Source: Limnochorda pilosa (GTDB lineage Bacteria; Bacillota; Limnochordia; Limnochordales; Limnochordaceae). From it: a stretch of 64,000 nucleotides of DNA. A program made the position numbers and the translations under genes. The notes under the pieces are model-generated. The model saw only the letters and a program-made list of their open reading frames with translations, did not search any database and had not been told where the DNA came from. Position 1 is the stretch's first letter, and each line of letters starts with the position of its first letter. Positions 17,761 through 25,216 of the stretch are shown here, one piece after another. The stretch lies in contig NZ_AP014924.1 of the NCBI RefSeq assembly GCF_001544015.1, forward strand, positions 1,488,001-1,552,000, read 5' to 3'.

Positions 17761-18069
17761 GTGGCAGAGAACCACACGGCGCATCGCACGGTCCACACCG
17801 AGTACCGCGAGCGGGACAAGAAGGCCCTCTCCCAGCGCCTTCGCCGCATCGAGGGGCAGGTACGCGGCATCCAGCGCATGGTGGAGGAAGACGTTTACTG
17901 TGTGGACATCCTCATCCAGGTGGCGGCGGCTCGCGCGGCCCTTGAGAAGGTGGGCCTCATGCTGCTGGAGGACCACACCCGCGGCTGCGTGGCCCGCGCG
18001 GTCCAGGGCGACGGCGGTGGGGAGGCCATCGACGAGCTGATGGACGCCATCTCCCACTTCGTCCGGTGA
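17761..18069 (+). CDS. csoR: CsoR/FrmR-family transcriptional repressor
   Basis: 102 residues, all-helical DUF156 fold. LRRIEGQVRGIQRMVEEDVYC is the family signature. Cys47, His72 and Cys76 reproduce the C-x24-H-x3-C Cu(I) site of CsoR. The related persulfide sensor CstR uses the two Cys with the same spacing but not the His. GTG at 17761. The gene lies behind a strong promoter overlapped by an inverted-repeat operator, and is followed by two TauE/SafE permease genes, an arrangement also known for CstR-controlled sulfur genes. The effector (copper or reactive sulfur) is therefore open. Confidence 0.88.
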   Translation: MAENHTAHRTVHTEYRERDKKALSQRLRRIEGQVRGIQRMVEEDVYCVDILIQVAAARAALEKVGLMLLEDHTRGCVARAVQGDGGGEAIDELMDAISHFVR

Positions 18070-18126
18070 TCGCAGGCGCCTGAACTCCCCCGACCCGTGG
18101 AACGGTAGGAGAGGGAGGGAAGGCGC

Positions 18127-18480
18127 ATGCCGAAGGGCGTGGTCTCCGCTGGGGTCGGGGCGGTGGTGGGGCTTCTGAACGGCTTGCTCGCGGCCGGTTC
18201 CACCCTCCTCGTGCCTGCGTTGGTGGACGTCCTCCGCCTGGACCAGCGGACGGCTCATGGGACCTCGCTCCTGGTGATCCTGGTCACCTCGTCGATCAGC
18301 CTCTTTTTCTACCAGCTCGGCGCTTCGGTGCCTCTGGCGGCCGCGTGGCCTCTGGCGGCGGGGAGCGCGGCGGGGGGAGTGGTGGGCGCCTGGCTCACGC
18401 CACGCATCCCGCCCCGGACCTTGCGCCGGCTCTTCGCGGCCGTGGTCCTGGTGGCCGGCTACCGCATGGTGACCGGCTGA
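18127..18480 (+). CDS. TauE/SafE-family permease, N-terminal half protein
   Basis: 117 residues with about four hydrophobic segments: GAVVGLLNGLLAAGSTLLVP, the TauE/SafE motif with LDQRTAHGTSLLVI, and a C-terminal helix pair ending in RRLFAAVVLVAGYRM. The family (export of sulfite, sulfoacetate or organosulfonates; role of most members unknown) normally has eight helices in two repeated halves of ~125 residues. Here each half is a separate gene. Its TGA overlaps the next ATG (ATGA), so the halves are coupled and probably assemble as a heterodimer. Confidence 0.82.
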   Translation: MPKGVVSAGVGAVVGLLNGLLAAGSTLLVPALVDVLRLDQRTAHGTSLLVILVTSSISLFFYQLGASVPLAAAWPLAAGSAAGGVVGAWLTPRIPPRTLRRLFAAVVLVAGYRMVTG

Positions 18481-18863
18481 TGCAGATCCTCTTCGGCCTG
18501 GGCCTGGGCCTCTTCATGGGTACCCTCAGCGGTTTAGGGGTGGGCGGCGGCAAGCTGGTGGTGCCGGTGCTGGTGCTGCTGCTGGGGTTCTCCCAGCAGC
18601 TGGCCCAGGGCGCGGTCCTGCTGGCCTTCCTTCCCCTGGCGGCCCTCGCGGTGGTCCAGCATTGGCGGCAAGGCACCTTCGACGCCCGAACGGCGTGGCG
18701 GGTGCTGCCCACGGCCGTGGGCGGTGCGGCGCTGGGGGCTTCGCTGGCCCTCATCATCAGCCCGGACGGGTTGCGCCGCGCGTACGGCCTCTTCCTGGTG
18801 GCCGTGGGCCTCTTCGAGTGGTTCACCCGGGGAGGGGAGTCGCCCGCCGCGCCGAAGGGCTAG
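18480..18863 (+). CDS. TauE/SafE-family permease, C-terminal half protein
   Basis: 127 residues from ATG at 18480, overlapping the previous stop by one base. GLGLGLFMGTLSGLGVGGGKLVVPVLVLLLG is the second TauE/SafE repeat, aligned in pattern with the first half (GLxxGxxxxGxxLLVPxLV). Four hydrophobic segments are visible, ending at residue ~118 with a short polar tail. A frameshift of one original gene is possible, but each half starts with its own ATG and both halves are complete repeats. It follows the CsoR gene. Confidence 0.82.
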   Translation: MQILFGLGLGLFMGTLSGLGVGGGKLVVPVLVLLLGFSQQLAQGAVLLAFLPLAALAVVQHWRQGTFDARTAWRVLPTAVGGAALGASLALIISPDGLRRAYGLFLVAVGLFEWFTRGGESPAAPKG

Positions 18864-18945
18864 GAGTGGGCGGCACCCGGCAGGTACCGGGGGCTGGGAG
18901 GCCGCCCGCGGATCGGGGGCGACGCCGACGCGGCAGGTTGGACTG

Positions 18946-19935
18946 GTGGCGGTGCAACAGCGTCTGGAGGCGGCGGACTACGCCGACCTCGCGCGCCTGG
19001 AGCGCCGCCTGGGTGCGCTCCTGGGGTCAGGGTTGCGCCGGCTTCCCGGGGACGTGCCGGTGCTTGCCGCCTTTCCCGAGGACGCCGGCACGCTCCTGGG
19101 GTTCGCGGAGGATCGTGAGCTGCTCGAGGGTCGCGGGCAGCTGGCGAGCGCGGTGAGGGCCCTGGCCCGGCGCCACCTGTGGGGGGTGGCCCGCACCCGC
19201 CTGCTGCGGCGGGTGAGCGTCATCCGGGCGCTCTTCCTGGAGCGGGCCCCGACGGCCCATCGAGCGTACGTGGAGCTCTTCGGCAACCTGGCGCGGCGCT
19301 ACGGCTGCCACCTGGTGGCCGGAAGCGCCGTCTTCCCCGACCACCGGCTCCATGAAGGTGTTCCGGAGCTCCTGCCTGGGCCGGCGGCCTACAACACCAG
19401 CTACCTCTTCGACCCCGGCGGTCGGGTGGTGGCGAGCCAGCGCAAGGTCCACCTGGTGGAGCTCGAGGCCGAGGGCAACCTGGACCTCACCCCGGCGCCC
19501 GCCGAGACGCTCTCGGTGGTGCCCACGCCCGTGGGGCGGGTGGGCATCGCCATCTGCTACGACGCGTTCCACCCTGACGTGCGGGAGCGCCTGAGGGAGC
19601 AGGGCGTGCAGGTTCTGGTCCAGCCTTCCGCCAACCCCAAGGCGTGGGACGACTGGCAGCGGGACGACTGGGCACGCGGCTCGTGGCAGGCGGTTCTGGA
19701 GGGTGGGGGGCGGCCCCTGTACGCCGTGAACCCCATGATGGTGGGTTCCCTCTTCGATCTGGCGTTCGAGGGCCAGTCGGGCATCTTCACCTCCCGCCGG
19801 GATCTGGGCCGGGAGGAAGGCTACGCCGGCCGGCCGGCCCGCCCGGGCGTGGTGGCGCTCGCACGGGGCTGGACGGGGGCCGAGGTGCTGGCCGCGGCGC
19901 TGCCGCACCCCGACGAGCTCGACGCCGCCCGGTGA
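18946..19935 (+). CDS. Carbon-nitrogen hydrolase (nitrilase superfamily)
   Basis: About 329 residues. The Glu-Lys-Cys triad is visible in AAFPEDAG, SQRKVHLVELE, and GIAICYDAFHP. PSANPKAWDDWQRDDW and GQSGIFTSRRDLG complete the fold. The N-terminal ~80 residues carry extra helices relative to plain nitrilases, similar to a clade of uncharacterised amidohydrolases. The GTG at 18946 is chosen because the long upstream extension lies within the TauE frame; the ribosome site is weak, so the exact start is uncertain. Substrate unknown. Confidence 0.83.
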   Translation: MAVQQRLEAADYADLARLERRLGALLGSGLRRLPGDVPVLAAFPEDAGTLLGFAEDRELLEGRGQLASAVRALARRHLWGVARTRLLRRVSVIRALFLERAPTAHRAYVELFGNLARRYGCHLVAGSAVFPDHRLHEGVPELLPGPAAYNTSYLFDPGGRVVASQRKVHLVELEAEGNLDLTPAPAETLSVVPTPVGRVGIAICYDAFHPDVRERLREQGVQVLVQPSANPKAWDDWQRDDWARGSWQAVLEGGGRPLYAVNPMMVGSLFDLAFEGQSGIFTSRRDLGREEGYAGRPARPGVVALARGWTGAEVLAAALPHPDELDAAR

Positions 19936-20077
19936 CGGCCGACCCGCCACGCGGGTCTCACCCTCACGCTGTCTGGTAATCCAGATTGTCCAACAGGAAC
20001 AGGAACTTCTGACCACTTGGGAGAAGAAGACCCGACAGGGACCGGTATTCCCTCGAAGGAACCCACACGAAAGGAGC

Positions 20078-21622
20078 ATGCCCGTGCGACGCTCACTGGC
20101 CGTGGTTTGGCGTTCCCTGGCGCTCGCCTGCGCCCTCGCACTCGCACTTGCGGCCCTCCCGACCGGAGCCGCCTCGCCGCCCGACACCCTCGTGGTGGGC
20201 ATGGACGAGGACGCCGTCACCATGGACCCCATGAACTTCCGCCACCGCCAGACCGAGACCATCCTGCGCAACGTCTACGACGGGCTGGTCACGCGCACGC
20301 CCGACATGCGCGTGGTGCCCGAGCTGGCCGAGTCGTGGGAGCAGCCGGACGACACGACCTGGATCTTTCACCTGCGCCGAGGTGTGACCTTTCACGACGG
20401 GACGCCGTTCACCGCCGAGGACGCGGCCTACAGCATCAACCGCATCGTGAGGGATGGGGCCATGGGAGGCCAGACCTCGCCGCGCAAGGGGCTGCTGGGC
20501 CAGGTAACGGGAGCCGAGGTGGTCGACGAATACACGCTGAAGATCGAGACCGACGGCCCCTGGCCTGCGCTCCTCTCCTTTCTCCCCTTCCACATGATGG
20601 TCCCTTCCGAGACCGGCGACCGGATGATCGAGAAGCCCGTGGGCACAGGCCCCTTCCGCTTCGTGGAGTGGCAGAAGGGCCAGAGGGTGGTGCTCGCGCG
20701 CTACGACGACTACTACGGCGGCTCGCCCGAGCTGCCCCCCGTGGGGCCGGCCCAGGTCAAGCGGGTGATCTTCCAGGCCCTGCCTGAACCCGCAAGCCGG
20801 CTGGCAGCCCTGCGGGCGGGCGAGATCGACATCATGACCGACGTTCCCGTGGACCAGATGGGCGCGGTGGAGGCCGACCCGAACCTGCAGGTCCTGACGG
20901 TCAACGGCACGCGCAGCTTCTTCATGGGGATGAACGTGACCAAACCGCCTTTCGATGATGTGCGGGTTCGCCGGGCGGTGAACCTGGCGGTGGACGTCCA
21001 GGCCATCGTGGACGGAGTGTTGAACGGCCTGGCCACGCGCACCTCGACCCTCCTGTCGCCCCAGGCCTTCGGCTTCGACGAGAGCCTGGAGGCGTACGCC
21101 TACGATCCGGAGGCCGCACGGGAGCTCCTGCAGGAAGCCGGTGTGGGAAGCGGTCTCTCCATCACCGTCGACACCATGCCCGACAACCGCCCCGCCGCCG
21201 AGGTGATCGCCTACTACCTGGAGCAGGTCGGCATCCGGACCCGGATCCAAAGCTGGGGCGACTACGGGGCCATGGTGGACGCCATCAAGCAGGGCAGGCG
21301 GGACGCCTGGGTGGACTCCTGGGGGAACGCCACCCTGGACCCCAGCGACATCGCCGAGCCCAAGCTCCGGACGGGCGGGCGCGGGAACTACAGCGGCTAC
21401 TCGAACCCGCGGGTGGACGAGCTCCTCACCCTGGCCGCCCGGACCACCGATCAAGAGGCCCGGCAGGACGCGTATCGCGAGATGCAGGCCATCGTCCACG
21501 AGGACGCGCCCATGCTCTTCGGCTGGGTGGCCCAGGACCTCTATGCGGTGAACCGGCGCATCGAAAACTGGGAGCCCAGCCCCGACAGCCGCATCAATCT
21601 CCACGACGCGCAGGAGCGGTAG
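20078..21622 (+). CDS. ABC transporter substrate-binding protein, peptide/nickel family 5
   Basis: 514 residues. A signal peptide (LALACALALALAALPTGAAS) is cleaved near residue 32; no lipobox cysteine is present. Family 5 features: VVPELAESWEQPDDTTWIFHLRRGVTFHDGTPFTAEDA, and the C-terminal ANPRVDEL-type segment YSNPRVDELLTLA. It captures oligopeptides or similar solutes outside the cytoplasmic membrane for the following permeases. AGGAG precedes the ATG. Monoderm Firmicutes usually anchor such proteins as lipoproteins; absence of the anchor fits a periplasm. Confidence 0.9.
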   Translation: MPVRRSLAVVWRSLALACALALALAALPTGAASPPDTLVVGMDEDAVTMDPMNFRHRQTETILRNVYDGLVTRTPDMRVVPELAESWEQPDDTTWIFHLRRGVTFHDGTPFTAEDAAYSINRIVRDGAMGGQTSPRKGLLGQVTGAEVVDEYTLKIETDGPWPALLSFLPFHMMVPSETGDRMIEKPVGTGPFRFVEWQKGQRVVLARYDDYYGGSPELPPVGPAQVKRVIFQALPEPASRLAALRAGEIDIMTDVPVDQMGAVEADPNLQVLTVNGTRSFFMGMNVTKPPFDDVRVRRAVNLAVDVQAIVDGVLNGLATRTSTLLSPQAFGFDESLEAYAYDPEAARELLQEAGVGSGLSITVDTMPDNRPAAEVIAYYLEQVGIRTRIQSWGDYGAMVDAIKQGRRDAWVDSWGNATLDPSDIAEPKLRTGGRGNYSGYSNPRVDELLTLAARTTDQEARQDAYREMQAIVHEDAPMLFGWVAQDLYAVNRRIENWEPSPDSRINLHDAQER

Positions 21623-21742
21623 GCTCGCGGGCAGAACCGAGACGAACAGGAGAGGGAAGGGCGGGCCCGGCCCTGGCGCCGGGCCCGCGGTCGCACCGAG
21701 GCCGGGCCCCCGCGAGCCGGGCTCCTCTCGAGTCGGGCCCCC

Positions 21743-22789
21743 GTGTCGCCGGCCTCACGGCGGAGGTGTCGGACGCTGAGCGGATCCTACCTGGCACGAC
21801 GCCTGCTCCAGACGATCCCCGTGGTCATCGGGGTGACCCTGATCGTCTTCACCCTCATCCACCTCACCCCGGGCGACCCGGTCGAGGTGATGATGGCCGG
21901 GCAGGGAACCGTCACCCAGCAGCAGATCGACCAGCTCCGCGCCGAGATGGGCCTGGACGAGCCCCTGTGGCGCCAGTACCTGCTCTTCCTGGGGGGGCTG
22001 GCGCGGGGCGACATAGGAATCTCCTTCTACTACCGGGGAACCTCGGTGGGCTCCCTCATCGCCTCCAGGCTGCCGGCCACCATCGAGCTGACCGTCATGG
22101 CGCTGCTGATCTCGCTGGTGATCGCGCTGCCGGTGGGGGTGCTCTCGGCCGTGCGGCGCTACAGCTGGCCGGACCGGGTGGGGACCGTCGGCGCGCTGCT
22201 GGGGGTCTCCATGCCCGACTTCTGGCTGGGGCTGGTGCTGATGATCGTCTTCGCGGTGACGCTGCAGTGGCTGCCCATCTCGGGCCGGATCACCTACGGC
22301 CTCGAGCCCGCCCACCTCACGGGGCTCTATCTGCTGGACAGCCTGCTCACCCGCAACGGTCCCGCCTTCGGGGACGCGCTGCGGCACCTGCTGCTGCCGG
22401 CGGTGACCCTGGGTGCTGCGATGGCCGCGCTCACCATGCGCATCACCCGCTCCTCCATGCTGGAGGTGATCCGCCAGGAGTACATCACCTACGCCCGCGC
22501 CAAGGGGCTCTCGGGCGCCCGGGTGGTCCTGCGCCACGTGCTGCGCAACGCCCTCATCCCCACGGTCACCGTGGTGACGCTGAACGTGGGCACCCTCCTG
22601 GGCGGCAACATGATCGTGGAGACCATCTTCGGCTGGCCCGGCCTCGGCCGGCTGGTGGTCGACTCGGTCTACGTGCGCGACTACCCGGTGGTGCAGGCGG
22701 CGGTCTTCGTCTACGCGCTCACGTACATCCTGATGAACCTGGCGGCCGACTCGCTCTACACGTACCTGAACCCGCGCGTCACGCTCTAG
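21743..22789 (+). CDS. ABC transporter permease, DppB/OppB type
   Basis: 348 residues from GTG 21743, or 337 from CTG 21776, which alone has a good ribosome site (GGAGGTG at 21762). Features: RRLLQTIPVVIGVTLIVFTLIHLTPGDP at the N-terminus, and the EAA loop EYITYARAKGLSGARVVLRHVLRNALIP. Six membrane segments. It follows the binding protein by 120 bp and precedes the DppC-type partner. The ATPase subunits are not in the window. Confidence 0.92.
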   Translation: MSPASRRRCRTLSGSYLARRLLQTIPVVIGVTLIVFTLIHLTPGDPVEVMMAGQGTVTQQQIDQLRAEMGLDEPLWRQYLLFLGGLARGDIGISFYYRGTSVGSLIASRLPATIELTVMALLISLVIALPVGVLSAVRRYSWPDRVGTVGALLGVSMPDFWLGLVLMIVFAVTLQWLPISGRITYGLEPAHLTGLYLLDSLLTRNGPAFGDALRHLLLPAVTLGAAMAALTMRITRSSMLEVIRQEYITYARAKGLSGARVVLRHVLRNALIPTVTVVTLNVGTLLGGNMIVETIFGWPGLGRLVVDSVYVRDYPVVQAAVFVYALTYILMNLAADSLYTYLNPRVTL

Positions 22790-22817
22790 GGTGCCCGAAA
22801 GGCTGGGAGGTATCCCG

Positions 22818-23756
22818 TTGGAGGAGCTGGAACGGGCCCACGAGCTCACCCGGCGCGAGCTCCTGGAGCAGCTGGAGGGTGAGCACGAGACCACCAACCT
22901 GTCCGCCTGGCAGCTGGTGTGGCGGGAGTTCCGCAAGAACCGGCTGGCCGTGGTGGGGGGCGTCGTCGTGCTCCTCCTGGTGGCGGTGGCCCTGGGTGCG
23001 CCCTGGATCGCTCCCCACGACCCCACCCGCATCGACCCCATCCACAAGCTGCAGCCGCCTGCCTGGATGGAGGGCGGCAGCTGGAGCCACCCCCTGGGGA
23101 CGGACCACCTGGGCCGGGACCTGCTCAGCCGCATGATCTACGGCTCGCGCGTCTCCCTGGCGGTGGGGGCGGTGGTGGTGCTGGTGGCCACTTCGCTGGG
23201 TGTGGTGGCGGGGCTGGTCTCGGGCTTCTTCGGGGGCGTGGCGGACACGGTGATCCAGCGCCTGGTGGAGATCCTCCTGGCCTTCCCGTACCTGGTGCTG
23301 GCCATCGCCCTCATGGCCGTCATGGGCCCCGGGCTCACCAACCTCTTCCTGGCCCTGGTCTACAAGGAGTGGGTGACGCCCGCCCGGGTGGTGCGGGCCG
23401 AGGTGCTCGCGGTGAAGCAGCGGGAGTACGTGGAGGCCGCCCGGGCCCTGGGGGCCGGTCCCTTCCGCATCATGTTCCGCCAGATCCTCCCCAACGTGCT
23501 CGCCTCGGCGGTGGTCATCGCCACCCTGCGGGTCGCCTGGGTGATCCTGATGGAGTCCTCGCTCTCCTTCCTGGGTCTGGGCGTCCAGCCGCCCACGCCC
23601 TCGTGGGGCACCATCATCGCCGACGGGCGGAGCTACGTCTTCCAGCAGTGGTGGATCTCCACCTTTCCAGGCCTCGCCATCCTGCTGACGGTGCTGGCCA
23701 TCAATCTCCTGGGGGAGGGCCTCCGCGACGCGCTGGACCCGAGGTTGCGCGAGTGA
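22818..23756 (+). CDS. ABC transporter permease, DppC/OppC type
   Basis: 312 residues from TTG 22818, which has GGGAGG seven bases upstream; a GTG at 22791 in the same frame lacks a site. Features: WREFRKNRLAVVGGVVVLLLV, HPLGTDHLGRDLLSRMIYGSRVSL (the OppC loop), and the EAA loop REYVEAARALGAGPFRIMFRQILPN. ESSLSFLGLGVQPPTPSWG is the DppC C-terminal signature. Partner of the preceding permease. Next on the strand is an amidotransferase with its own promoter, so the DppD/F ATPases must be encoded elsewhere. Confidence 0.92.
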   Translation: MEELERAHELTRRELLEQLEGEHETTNLSAWQLVWREFRKNRLAVVGGVVVLLLVAVALGAPWIAPHDPTRIDPIHKLQPPAWMEGGSWSHPLGTDHLGRDLLSRMIYGSRVSLAVGAVVVLVATSLGVVAGLVSGFFGGVADTVIQRLVEILLAFPYLVLAIALMAVMGPGLTNLFLALVYKEWVTPARVVRAEVLAVKQREYVEAARALGAGPFRIMFRQILPNVLASAVVIATLRVAWVILMESSLSFLGLGVQPPTPSWGTIIADGRSYVFQQWWISTFPGLAILLTVLAINLLGEGLRDALDPRLRE

Positions 23757-23841
23757 CGGAGGAGCCAGCCGTACGAGAGCCGGCGGGTCCGTCCACCGGT
23801 TCGCCCGGCCCGCGGTTCGCCCCCGTGACGCCGGTTTTGTC

Positions 23842-23870
23842 TTGACGGTTCGGAAGGGCCCGCCTATACT
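23842..23870 (+). promoter_or_regulatory. Strong sigma-A promoter of amidotransferase gene
   Basis: TTGACG (23842-23847) and TATACT (23865-23870), 17-bp spacer, 130 bp before the start codon at 24000. Confidence 0.82.
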
Positions 23871-23999
23871 GCAGACAAAGCCAGGGCGCGAAGGCCGCTG
23901 AATCTCGTCCGGGCCGGCAGGCCGGACGGGAGCGGGGGAACAGGTCTCTCCGGCGGACGGCTCGACCCGCCGGGGCAGGGTGCAACCGGAGGGAGATCG
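23871..23999 (+). promoter_or_regulatory. Structured 5' leader with mutually exclusive hairpins (candidate riboswitch)
   Basis: The leader of about 125 nt contains a 10-bp stem (23903-23912 with 23922-23931), followed by GAGCGGGGGAAC. Next, CCGGCGG (23950-23956) pairs with CCGCCGG (23967-23973). Alternatively TCTCTCCGG (23945-23953) pairs with CCGGAGGGAGA (23986-23996), which contains the ribosome site. The two share 23950-23953, so they exclude each other, as in translational switches. The GCTGAATC...stem...GAGCGGGGGAAC part recalls the first half of ydaO-type c-di-AMP riboswitches, but the second half is not recognisable. Confidence 0.45.
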
Positions 24000-24902
24000 A
24001 TGCCGGACGAGCGGCCGCTCATCGGGATCACGGTGGCCTTCGACGACGGCACGGACCTGGAGTCTCTCAGACCTCACGTGGAGCTCTTCTTCAGCGACGC
24101 ACCCTACGCCCGGGCCATCGAGCGGGCCGGGGGCCTTCCCGTCCTGGTCCCGCTGGTGGGCGAGCAGGCGCTGCCCGGTTTCATCCGGCAGATGGACGGT
24201 CTCCTCTTCTCCGGCGGGGGCGGCTACCTCCGGGCCCGCCACCGCCGCCAGCAGCAGCTTCCGGACCTGGAGGCCCTGGCGCCCCGGCGCTTCCGCTTCG
24301 AGAGCGCCCTGCTACGGGCGGCTCTGGCCGCCGACACGCCGGTCCTGGGCGTTTGCCGGGGCCACCAGATGATCGTGCGCCTCCTGGGCGGGAGGATCCG
24401 CGCCTCGTTGCCCCCCGGCGCCCACGCGCACTACCGCGAGGAGGTGCCCATCGGCCGCCGCCCGGTGCACGGGATCCGGATCGAGCCCGACAGCCTGCTG
24501 GCAGCGATCCTGGGGCGCACCGAGATCGGCGTCAACAGCCTCCACCGGCAGGCCGCCCGGTGGGTGGCACCGCCTCTGCGGGTGTCGGCGCGGGCCGAGG
24601 ACGGGGTGATCGAGGCGGTGGAGAGCCGGGCGCACAGCTTCGTGCTGGGCGTCCAGTTCCACCCGGAGCTGCTCCTCGCCGAGCAGCCCCGCTGGCTCCG
24701 GCTCTTCGACAGCCTCGTCCGGGCCGCCGGGCGGCACCGGCTGGTGCGAGAAGGGCACCCGCCAGCAGGCGGGGCGCTCACAGGCACGGACCGCGCCAGC
24801 ACCGGCACGGATGGGGCGGCAGTCGGAGACGGGGCAACCGCCCCCGCGGCTGGCGTCGCGGTCGGGCACGCAGCCTCAAGCTCCGCCGCACGCCTTGAGT
24901 GA
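24000..24902 (+). CDS. Class I glutamine amidotransferase, peptidase C26 (gamma-glutamyl-GABA hydrolase-like)
   Basis: 300 residues. The N-terminal PLIGITVAFDDG, the nucleophile elbow VLGVCRGHQMI (Cys), and VLGVQFHPELL (His, Glu) match PuuD-type hydrolases that cleave gamma-glutamyl amides. VNSLHRQAARWVAPPLRVSARAEDGVIEAVE is the family's C-terminal core. The last ~50 residues are a Gly/Ala/Thr-rich tail without homology. It is transcribed from its own strong promoter through a structured leader that can hide the ribosome site. No polyamine genes are adjacent; the substrate is not inferable. Confidence 0.86.
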   Translation: MPDERPLIGITVAFDDGTDLESLRPHVELFFSDAPYARAIERAGGLPVLVPLVGEQALPGFIRQMDGLLFSGGGGYLRARHRRQQQLPDLEALAPRRFRFESALLRAALAADTPVLGVCRGHQMIVRLLGGRIRASLPPGAHAHYREEVPIGRRPVHGIRIEPDSLLAAILGRTEIGVNSLHRQAARWVAPPLRVSARAEDGVIEAVESRAHSFVLGVQFHPELLLAEQPRWLRLFDSLVRAAGRHRLVREGHPPAGGALTGTDRASTGTDGAAVGDGATAPAAGVAVGHAASSSAARLE

Positions 24903-24949
24903 GTGCGGTCAGGAGAGGACGATGCAGAACGACCGAGGCTCCAAGAGGC

Positions 24950-24984
24950 AGCAAGCAAACAAGGCCGTACCGAAGTACGGCCTC
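24950..24984 (-). terminator. Terminator of the tRNA transcript
   Basis: On the minus strand AGGCCGTAC-TTCG-GTACGGCCT (9-bp stem, TTCG tetraloop, 24962-24983) is followed by TTGTTTGCTTGC. It lies just past tRNA-Glu and faces the end of the amidotransferase gene. Confidence 0.85.
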
Positions 24985-24986
24985 GT

Positions 24987-25062
24987 TGGTACCCCCACCC
25001 GGATTCGAACCGGGGTCTCATGGCTGAGAACCATGCATCCTGGGCCTCTAGACGATGGGGGC
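24987..25062 (-). tRNA. tRNA-Glu (CTC)
   Basis: 76 nt including an encoded CCA (24987-24989). The acceptor stem GCCCCCA/TGGGGGT has a G:U first pair. The anticodon stem CATGG/CCATG encloses TTCTCAG, anticodon CTC. The T arm is CCCGG-TTCGAAT-CCGGG. It shares a transcript with tRNA-Gln four bases upstream. Confidence 0.96.
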
Positions 25063-25066
25063 ACAT

Positions 25067-25140
25067 TGGCTGGGGAGGAAGGATTTGAACCTTCATTACT
25101 GGATCCAGAGTCCAGCGTGTTCCCGTTACACCACTCCCCA
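25067..25140 (-). tRNA. tRNA-Gln (CTG)
   Basis: 74 nt including encoded CCA (25067-25069). Acceptor stem TGGGGAG/CTCCCCA; the anticodon loop CTCTGGA gives CTG; T arm GAAGG-TTCAAAT-CCTTC. It starts with an unpaired-type T as tRNA-Gln often does. It lies next to tRNA-Glu and gltX, a functional grouping: Glu-tRNA synthetase in many Firmicutes charges both tRNAs before amidation. Confidence 0.96.
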
Positions 25141-25187
25141 GCGGGAACACCGAATGCGCGAACCTCCGCCCGCACCCGACGTCTTCG

Positions 25188-25216
25188 AGGGTACCACGGC
25201 TCCCCACACCTGTCAA
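25188..25216 (-). promoter_or_regulatory. Promoter of tRNA-Gln/tRNA-Glu
   Basis: On the minus strand TTGACA (25211-25216) and TACCCT (25188-25193), 17-bp spacer. The -35 is perfect and overlaps the end of gltX (stop at 25213); the -10 is weak. Confidence 0.65.

Noticed and set aside
18724-18945. Longer N-terminus for the nitrilase
   Set aside because: It overlaps the TauE/SafE half gene and has Arg/Ser/Trp-rich shadow composition.
23871-23999. Firm assignment of the leader as a c-di-AMP riboswitch
   Set aside because: Only the first half recalls that class from memory; the conserved second half is not visible, so it is reported only as a candidate.
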